The notes under the pieces: model-generated
Databases searched by the model: none
What the model was told of the DNA's origin: nothing
Seen by the model: the letters and a program-made list of their open reading frames with translations, nothing else
Made by a program: the position numbers and the translations under genes
From: Anaerolineae bacterium
GTDB taxonomy: Bacteria; Chloroflexota; Anaerolineae; DRVO01
Assembly (NCBI GenBank): GCA_013178015.1
Contig: JABLXR010000034.1
Span: forward strand, 1-47,153
Reading direction: 5' to 3'
DNA length: 47,153 bases
Shown here: piece after piece, positions 42,101 to 47,153 of the stretch
Numbering within the stretch: the first letter of the stretch is position 1
How the letters are laid out: each line of letters opens with the position of its first letter

Positions 42101-42629
42101 CGTGAGATTGCAGCTCCACGTAGAACCGGTCGCCGAAGACATCGCGGTACCAGCGCGCTACCTTCTCGACCTCGTCTCTTCGGCCCTCAGCCGCCAGCAG
42201 CGCCATCTCCCCGGTGCTGCAGCCGCTCAGGACGATGAGTCCCTCGGAGTGAGCGGCAAGGAACTCCTTATCCACTCGCGGGCGGTAGTAGAAACCCTCC
42301 AGCTGCGCGGCGGACGCAATGCGCAGCAGATTGGAGTAGCCGGTCGAGTCCTCCGCCAGCAACGTGATGTGCGAAGGCGAACGGTCGAGCTGCGGATCGC
42401 GGTCCTGCATCCGCCGAGGAGCAAGGTACATCTCACACCCTATGATAGGCTTGACCCCAGCCTCGACCGCAGCCCGGTGGAAGGGTACTGCGCCGTACAT
42501 CACGCCGTGATCGGTGAGGGCCACCGCCGGCATGGCCAGCTCCGCGGCTCGCTCGACCAGGTCCGTCACGCGCGACAACCCGTCAAGTAGCGAGAACTCG
42601 CTGTGTGCGTGGAGGTGCACAAAGGACAT
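39156..42629 (-). CDS. dnaE: DNA polymerase III alpha subunit
   Basis: The start at ATG 42629 gives the usual N-terminus MSFVHLHAHSEFSLLDG; an in-frame GTG lies 21 bases upstream. The 1157-residue protein has the PHP domain at 1-~270 with HLHAHSEFS and LTDHGVMYG, the polymerase core with PDIDLDLPDDRRDEMI (catalytic Asp pair near 395) and RGSGAGSIVAYALGI, the YGVCVYQEQIIRI and FFANYGFNKAHAADYA motifs, a helix-hairpin-helix region and a C-terminal OB domain (VTMAGVVQEVRRTTTRRGESMAFVRLED). It is the replicative polymerase of the DnaE1 class. The C-terminal tail after the OB domain is diverged, as usual. Confidence 0.96.
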   Translation of the reverse strand: MSFVHLHAHSEFSLLDGLSRVTDLVERAAELAMPAVALTDHGVMYGAVPFHRAAVEAGVKPIIGCEMYLAPRRMQDRDPQLDRSPSHITLLAEDSTGYSNLLRIASAAQLEGFYYRPRVDKEFLAAHSEGLIVLSGCSTGEMALLAAEGRRDEVEKVARWYRDVFGDRFYVELQSHEGIPELARVNRVLVEVARSLGLEVVATNDVHYVRPEDARIQDVLLCIQTGATVRQADRMRMSDEGYYLKSRQEMEQLFPDMPDAIANTLIIAERCQFRFGPREYHLPRFEVPEGADPQSYLRELCERGIARLYGEPSEEVRRRLDHELSVIHQMGFDDYFLIVWDLVDQARKRGIWWNVRGSGAGSIVAYALGITRLDPLGHQLMFERFLNPGRITMPDIDLDLPDDRRDEMIAYVVSRYGQDRVAQIITFGTMGARAAIRDAGRALDLPLPEVDRLARLVPFGPRVTIADALANVTELRELVESTDYIRDLIETAQGLEGIARHASTHAAGVVIADKPLVEYTPLHRSTHGEGAITQYPMEVVEDLGLLKVDFLGLSTLTVMRLAAQLIEERTGKRYDLDTIPLDDPESFALLSSGDVTGLFQVESAGMRRVLRDLKPESIEDITAVIALYRPGPMQFIDDFIACRRGQKEPSFVHPALEPILGDTYGVCVYQEQIIRILTDLAGYDPGEADQVRRAVSKKKQSDLIRHRDGFVQGAMKHGGLSREAANRIFDAFEFFANYGFNKAHAADYAAIVCQTAYLKAHHPLEFMAASLTVERSRSDKVAGLIAECRRLGIEVLQPDVNRSAIEFTIEGDAIRFGLGAIKNVGEGAIQMLLKARREGGPFESLDAFAARVDLRQMNKRVLECLVRAGALDCFGDRASLLASLDTIMSVSHQIHQARQAGQLTMFEVSCGVQADTVILCGGAQNGEGISLRQKLAWEKELLGVYVSEHPLHKWSRRLAELVTAFSTEVTEEMAGQAVTMAGVVQEVRRTTTRRGESMAFVRLEDLQGTLDVVVFPRVLRETEALWEEGKILLVRGRVDNRGDGPKLLCESVTDQINHAEVAAPAVLEAPPRRLVVEVRRSGDLQQDRQCLQRVVQTATSYRGSDELSVVVRDGPRCVRIDFPNARTLATEDVAGEFARLVGASRCWVEGAYEGGSA

Positions 42630-42678
42630 GGACGGATTACCTGCCTTCACTTCCGCTGCTGAGATGATGTCGCCACCC

Positions 42679-42708
42679 TTGGCGCCACTGCTTACCTGAC
42701 ACTAGAAT
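42679..42708 (+). promoter_or_regulatory. Candidate promoter of mutM
   Basis: TTGGCG (42679-42684), 18-base spacer, TAGAAT (42703-42708), about 43 bases before the mutM ATG in the short divergent region shared with dnaE. CAGGAGAA serves as ribosome binding site. Confidence 0.45.
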
Positions 42709-42750
42709 GAGGATTCCAGCTCACCCCATCCAGGAGAACGTGCGACCAAC

Positions 42751-43578
42751 ATGCCCGAGCTGCCCGAAGTGGAAACCGTGGCTCGAACTCTGAGGCCCAT
42801 GCTTACCGGCGCCGCCATCGCCGCCGTCGAGGTGCTGGATCCGCTCGTGGTTCGCCCCCCCGGCCCCGCCGCCCTAGCCTCCGGTCTGGAGGGTCGGAGG
42901 ATAGTCGGCATCGGGCGCCGAGGCAAGCATCTCATCTTGGCTCTCGATGATGCGTCGCACCTGGTGGTGCACCTTGGCATGACAGGCCAGCTGCTGCTCT
43001 CCCAGGGAGACGTTCCTCCCCCTCGGTTCGCTCGGGTGAAGTTCACCCTACAGGACGGGCGAGCTCTCTGGTACGCGGACATGCGCAAGTTCGGACGCCT
43101 CGGCCTGGTTCGTGACGTGACTGCCGATCTGGCCTCCCTGGGTCCCGAGCCCTTCGCCCCCGAACTCGACGCTGAGGCACTGCTGGCCCGCCTGGCGGGG
43201 AGGCGTCGCCCCATCAAATCGCTGCTCCTGGACCAGTCGTTCCTGGCCGGTCTGGGCAACATCTACGCCGACGAGGCGCTGTTCGAGGCAGGCATCCATC
43301 CCTGCACTCCTGCCAGAAACCTCACCTTGGCCGAGGCCGAACGGCTCCTGCAGAGCCTCCGCGGCGTGCTCGCTCGCGGCATCGCCAATAGAGGGACCAC
43401 CATCGCCGACTACGTTGACGGGCAGGGCCGGCCAGGCACTAACCAATGGCAACTCCGCGTGTACGGCCGCGCCGGCCAGGACTGCCCCCGCTGCGGCCGC
43501 CCCATTGAACGGCTTCGGCTGGCCGGCCGCAGCACGTGCTTCTGCTCCTCCTGCCAGCCAAGCCGGCCGAAGGTCTAG
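42751..43578 (+). CDS. mutM: Formamidopyrimidine-DNA glycosylase
   Basis: The 275-residue enzyme begins MPELPEVETVARTLRP, where Pro2 is the nucleophile and Glu3 the catalytic acid. HLGMTGQLL and YADMRKFGRLGLV follow, then the H2TH region SFLAGLGNIYADEALFEAGIHP (about 166-187), and the C-terminal zinc finger CPRCGRPIERL..GRSTCFCSSCQ. It removes 8-oxoguanine and formamidopyrimidines and nicks the strand. All catalytic and zinc residues are present. It stands alone, convergent with the next gene, with only seven bases between the stops. Confidence 0.96.
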   Translation: MPELPEVETVARTLRPMLTGAAIAAVEVLDPLVVRPPGPAALASGLEGRRIVGIGRRGKHLILALDDASHLVVHLGMTGQLLLSQGDVPPPRFARVKFTLQDGRALWYADMRKFGRLGLVRDVTADLASLGPEPFAPELDAEALLARLAGRRRPIKSLLLDQSFLAGLGNIYADEALFEAGIHPCTPARNLTLAEAERLLQSLRGVLARGIANRGTTIADYVDGQGRPGTNQWQLRVYGRAGQDCPRCGRPIERLRLAGRSTCFCSSCQPSRPKV

Positions 43579-43585
43579 TTGCGCG

Positions 43586-44878
43586 TTAGCGCTCGAATAG
43601 GTCGACAGGGTTGTCAACCAGCAAAGCGCGGGCAATCTCCAGTGCCTGCTCCTCTGTCATGGGCGCCATGTTGGGGTGCGTCCGGCTCCGCTCCACTCGA
43701 TCGGCCAACACCCAGGCCAGCTCGTACTTGTACATCCTGAACTTGGGTAGAATGAACTCGGCGCAGTAGGCATCCGAGTAGTACCCGATCAGCTTCGATA
43801 TCGGGACCACGTCCAGACGGCGCCGGGCCTCCCGGGCGATATCGACTGGGTTGTTCAGGTACCACCAGTGCCCACTGGGGTATACGTTGTGCCGTATCCA
43901 CGCCGAGGCCGCCAACTCCAGCCCCATAGTGTCGGCCAGAACCGACACGGGGAACCGAACATCCCAGTACTCATTGAATAGGTAATCGTACCCCGCCAGA
44001 GAGTTCACCGAGTCGAGCAGGTCTCGACCGCCGGTCACGCCGCGCGGGTAGGCGCCCCTCCGCACCCCCACCATGAGGTGGAATGGCTTCCGCACCGCGC
44101 GGCAGTTGTCGGCGATGCGGTTCAGGGCGTATGCCGCCCAGACCATGCGGCTGCCCTGGTCCAGCACCTCGCCGGCTAGGGCCCGGTCCAGGATGGCCGC
44201 AGCATCCGCGCCGGAGACGGGCCGAGTCTGGACGCCCGGCCAGGTCGAGATGGCGGCGTAAGCCATGCCTAGATCCACGAACCGGCGGAACACCTGCTCC
44301 AGGGCGGCCTCGAAGTCGCTCGGTGAGCGCACTGTCACGCCCGACGCCCGCTCCAGACGCTCCCGCTCCTCTGCCTTGTCAATCTCGAACACGAACGAAT
44401 CAGTCCGGAGACAAGGCACCAGCAGCTGGCGGTTCAGCCCCTCGAGCGGCTCGTCGCACTGGTTGGTCATGTAGATGCGTCGAATGTTGCTGCGCCGCAG
44501 CACCCGGTCACCATAGTCTGGCGCCTCGATGGCGTCCTGAGCCATGCGGTACAGCTCAGACCAAGAGCGAGACATCCACCAGCGTCGCTCGATGCCCAGG
44601 AACTCCTCCCCGATCGCCGCCAGCCACTCGAACTGGACCGTGTTAGCCAACAGGGGAAGGCGCTCCACCACCTGCCGTACCACTTCCTTCGGATCGGTCT
44701 CGTCGGCGAATCCGAGACGGTACTGGGCCGAGTTGGCCAGCTCGGTGTAGTAATGGTATCCGACGATGTCGGCTAAGCTCCGAGCGAACGGGCGGCGGGC
44801 GTCAATGTGAGTGTGAATGTCGTAGATGGGCAGGTCTTCGATCTGCTCGACCAGCCTGACGAGGAGCTCCGAATCCAT
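43586..44878 (-). CDS. Uronate isomerase-like amidohydrolase
   Basis: The start at ATG 44878 follows GGAGGGTCA and gives 430 residues. It has the amidohydrolase opening LPIYDIHTHIDARRPFARSLADIVGYHYYTEL with the HxH metal ligands at about 21-23, and NIRRIYMTNQCDEPLEGL, RTDSFVFEID and PFHLMVGVRRGAYPRG, in the order of glucuronate/uronate isomerases (UxaC family). The family interconverts hexuronates and ketohexuronates. It is close to UxaC in layout but shorter and diverged, so the substrate may differ. D-lyxose isomerase is its upstream neighbour, which fits sugar catabolism. Confidence 0.72.
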   Translation of the reverse strand: MDSELLVRLVEQIEDLPIYDIHTHIDARRPFARSLADIVGYHYYTELANSAQYRLGFADETDPKEVVRQVVERLPLLANTVQFEWLAAIGEEFLGIERRWWMSRSWSELYRMAQDAIEAPDYGDRVLRRSNIRRIYMTNQCDEPLEGLNRQLLVPCLRTDSFVFEIDKAEERERLERASGVTVRSPSDFEAALEQVFRRFVDLGMAYAAISTWPGVQTRPVSGADAAAILDRALAGEVLDQGSRMVWAAYALNRIADNCRAVRKPFHLMVGVRRGAYPRGVTGGRDLLDSVNSLAGYDYLFNEYWDVRFPVSVLADTMGLELAASAWIRHNVYPSGHWWYLNNPVDIAREARRRLDVVPISKLIGYYSDAYCAEFILPKFRMYKYELAWVLADRVERSRTHPNMAPMTEEQALEIARALLVDNPVDLFER

Positions 44879-44947
44879 TGACCCTCCGGGCAGCGCTGCT
44901 CGAGCGGGCCTCCGGGCCGGTCGGCTCGGCCCCACCCGCTCACCACG

Positions 44948-44976
44948 ATACTAACGCGACGATCCGAGACCGTCAA
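44948..44976 (-). promoter_or_regulatory. Promoter of the uronate isomerase-like gene
   Basis: Minus strand TTGACG (44971-44976), 17-base spacer, TAGTAT (44948-44953), about 70 bases upstream of the ATG. It indicates a transcript separate from the lyxose isomerase gene. Confidence 0.55.
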
Positions 44977-44981
44977 CGGCA

Positions 44982-45017
44982 AGGGCTCGAGCCGAGGTCG
45001 TCCCTGGCTCGAGCCCT
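44982..45017. repeat. Perfect 12-base inverted repeat, possible terminator of the lyxose isomerase gene
   Basis: AGGGCTCGAGCC (44982-44993) and its exact reverse complement (45006-45017) are separated by 12 bases. It is 60 bases after the lyxose isomerase stop and just before the promoter of the next gene. No T-run follows, so it could be a Rho-assisted terminator or an operator-like site. Confidence 0.5.
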
Positions 45018-45077
45018 GATGCCCCGAGAGTCCAGCCACTAACCTTCCCCGTGGCACGATGGCCAAGCGGGGCAGGC

Positions 45078-45647
<570 letters not shown>

Positions 45648-45671
45648 TCACTCGGTCCCGGCGACGGCAAT

Positions 45672-47153
45672 CTACGAGGCCGCCCGGGCGTGGCTGTCCA
45701 AGGCAGTGCGCATCACCTGCCGCAGCTCAGCGATGCCGAACGGCTTCACCAACACCGCGTCCACTTCCCCTTCAGCGGAGGGGCGATCGCCCTCTTCCGT
45801 CCAGCCGGTGATGAGCACTACTGGCACGGCTTTTCCACTGCATTTGGCGGCTCGCGCGAGCTGCCAGCCGGGCATGTCGGGCAGCCCCAGGTCAGTGAGG
45901 ACGAGATCGAACTCGTGGGCATCGAGCAGCTGCAGTCCCTCTCGCGCAGTGGCTGCGGCAGTAGCCGTGTGGCCGTCTAGCCGCAGCATGCGCATCAACA
46001 CCTCTCGCACCTGCGGCTCGTCGTCGATCAGCAGCACCCTCAGCGGCCGGCCTCCCGGCGTGTCCGGTCGCCCGAGATCAACGGCGGCATCCCCTACCGC
46101 TAGCGGCAGCGAGACGGTGAACACTGAGCCCACTCCGGGCTGGCTGGATACCTCTAGCTCCCCGCTGTGCTCCTCGACAATGCGCTTGGAGATGGACAGG
46201 CCCAGGCCAGTGCCACCCTCGCCCTTAGTAGTGAAGAACGGCTCAAACAGCCGCTCCATCACCTCCCCGCTCATGCCCACGCCGGTGTCCCGGACCGAGA
46301 GGCGAACGGTCTCGCCGTCTACCCACCCCTTCAGGGTAAGGACCCCACCAGCCGGCATGGCGTCAAGGGCGTTCAGCACCAGATTGGTCAGCACCTGACG
46401 CAGCGCTCCAGCATCGCCCTCCACCGGAAGCGGCGTCGCCAGGTCCAGTACCGTCTTGATGTAAGCCCCGCGCCGCTGCGCCTCATCCCGCCAACGCGGG
46501 CGCGTTATGTCAATGGTCTCCCGAGCCACCCCTGCCAGGTCCACTCGTGCCTGAACGCGCGGCCGTCGGGCTCCTCGCGAAAACTCTTGTAGGCGGCGCA
46601 CGATCCCGGCGCAGTCCTTGGATGTGCGTTCGATGGTACCGAAGTACTGGTGCATCTCCGACACGCTGTCGGCGATGAGCCCCAGTTGGGCTTGACCCAG
46701 CACCACCGCTAGGGAGTTGTTGATATCGTGCGCCGCCCCGGCGGCCATCTCTCCCAGGACTCGCAGGGCATCGTCTTCCATCGCCCGGCTCAAGCCGCCG
46801 CCTTCGCCGTTGCCTCTCTCTCCCGCGTCCGACCCGGCGTCGGGCTTGTGCTCCCGCCGACACAGGCAGCGCTCGAGCGCCAACCCGAGCACCGCAGCGA
46901 AAGGCGCCAGATCCAGCTCGATGGTGTCCCCTTCGGTGTCGGCCGCCAGCCGGGATACCAGCTCACCCTTGCGCCCCTCTGGCAAGTCGAAGCTGTGACG
47001 GGCATAGGTGGAGAAGCTGTGACGCTGCTGCTCCAACCGCCTCCACTCCTCCACCGTGGCCAGACGGACCCGCGGCACCGGGCCGGTTCGGCCTTCGCGA
47101 TCAAGAGTGCCAATGTAGACGCCCTTATCTCCCAAAGGCACGGCGCACTGGAC
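45672..47153 (-). CDS. Hybrid sensor histidine kinase with receiver domain (N-terminus cut by window edge)
   Basis: The frame is open to the right edge, so the start is outside. From the visible N-terminal side: a region of about 110 residues of unclear fold (perhaps the end of a GAF-type sensor), then the H-box LGEMAAGAAHDINNSLAVVLGQAQ, the N-box LRQVLTNLVLNALDAMPAGG, G1 DTGVGMS, F-box LFEPFFTTKGEGG and G2 GTGLGLSISKRI, and finally a CheY-like receiver with VLLIDDEPQVRE, LVLTDLGLPDMPG (phospho-acceptor Asp) and VDAVLVKPFG. No transmembrane segment or output domain is seen. No cognate regulator is adjacent in the window. Confidence 0.9.
   Translation of the reverse strand, partial: VQCAVPLGDKGVYIGTLDREGRTGPVPRVRLATVEEWRRLEQQRHSFSTYARHSFDLPEGRKGELVSRLAADTEGDTIELDLAPFAAVLGLALERCLCRREHKPDAGSDAGERGNGEGGGLSRAMEDDALRVLGEMAAGAAHDINNSLAVVLGQAQLGLIADSVSEMHQYFGTIERTSKDCAGIVRRLQEFSRGARRPRVQARVDLAGVARETIDITRPRWRDEAQRRGAYIKTVLDLATPLPVEGDAGALRQVLTNLVLNALDAMPAGGVLTLKGWVDGETVRLSVRDTGVGMSGEVMERLFEPFFTTKGEGGTGLGLSISKRIVEEHSGELEVSSQPGVGSVFTVSLPLAVGDAAVDLGRPDTPGGRPLRVLLIDDEPQVREVLMRMLRLDGHTATAAATAREGLQLLDAHEFDLVLTDLGLPDMPGWQLARAAKCSGKAVPVVLITGWTEEGDRPSAEGEVDAVLVKPFGIAELRQVMRTALDSHARAAS

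Overview
The window looks like a chromosomal segment of a high-GC bacterium, most likely a member of the Chloroflexota (Anaerolineae-like). This placement is an inference from gene families and order: the set rpmH-rnpA-yidD-yidC-jag-(PfkB kinase)-parA-parB, a membrane pyrophosphatase, a coiled-coil protein next to phoU, a TrpB2-type tryptophan synthase and many GTG/TTG starts. No phage, insertion sequence, CRISPR array, tRNA or rRNA gene was seen. Coding density is high and genes lie in long same-strand runs.

Layout. 1-240: start of a class II glutamine amidotransferase (minus), with its promoter. 884-3600: a LiaF-like membrane protein and a lipoprotein with an HExxH motif. 3739-8689 (plus): the ribosomal L34 / RNase P / membrane insertase / partition cluster behind one strong promoter. 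8876-15105 (minus): selB, a coiled-coil gene, phoU, and a K+-independent-type proton pyrophosphatase with a long leader. 15586-16323 (minus): an isoprenylcysteine-methyltransferase-like membrane enzyme. 16493-22487 (plus): a sugar operon with class II aldolase, sugar-phosphate isomerase, FGGY kinase and an unusual two-domain dehydrogenase (MDR fused to SDR). 22518-33970 (minus): one long run from a lipoylation cluster (lpd, radical SAM, lipM) through two exported proteins, aspartate kinase, an M20 hydrolase, an Fe-S flavoprotein, plsX, a NERD-like protein and a PHP phosphoesterase. 34042-38653 (plus): a heptamer inverted repeat, a promoter, a tryptophan-type T-box, then trpB2, a class V aminotransferase and serA. 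38661-42629 (minus): a YbaK-type deacylase and dnaE. 42751-43578 (plus): mutM. 43586-47153 (minus): a uronate-isomerase-like enzyme, D-lyxose isomerase and a hybrid histidine kinase cut by the window edge.

The most notable observation is at 28764-29768. Two adjacent open frames are one gene read through an in-frame UGA that sits in a Cys-Gly-UGA motif. The UGA is followed by a hairpin with the geometry of a bacterial SECIS element, and the same window carries selB. I read this as a selenocysteine-containing lipoprotein of the 5'-nucleotidase fold whose usual metal ligands are mostly lost and whose Cys-Gly-Sec pair suggests a redox role. I do not recall this family among known selenoproteins.

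Other points of interest are the T-box that appears to place serine synthesis under tryptophan-tRNA control together with the serine-consuming TrpB2, the SorE-like/SrlD-like fusion that could carry out two successive redox steps on a sugar phosphate, and the lpd-radical SAM-lipM cluster that suggests a non-LipA lipoyl synthesis route.
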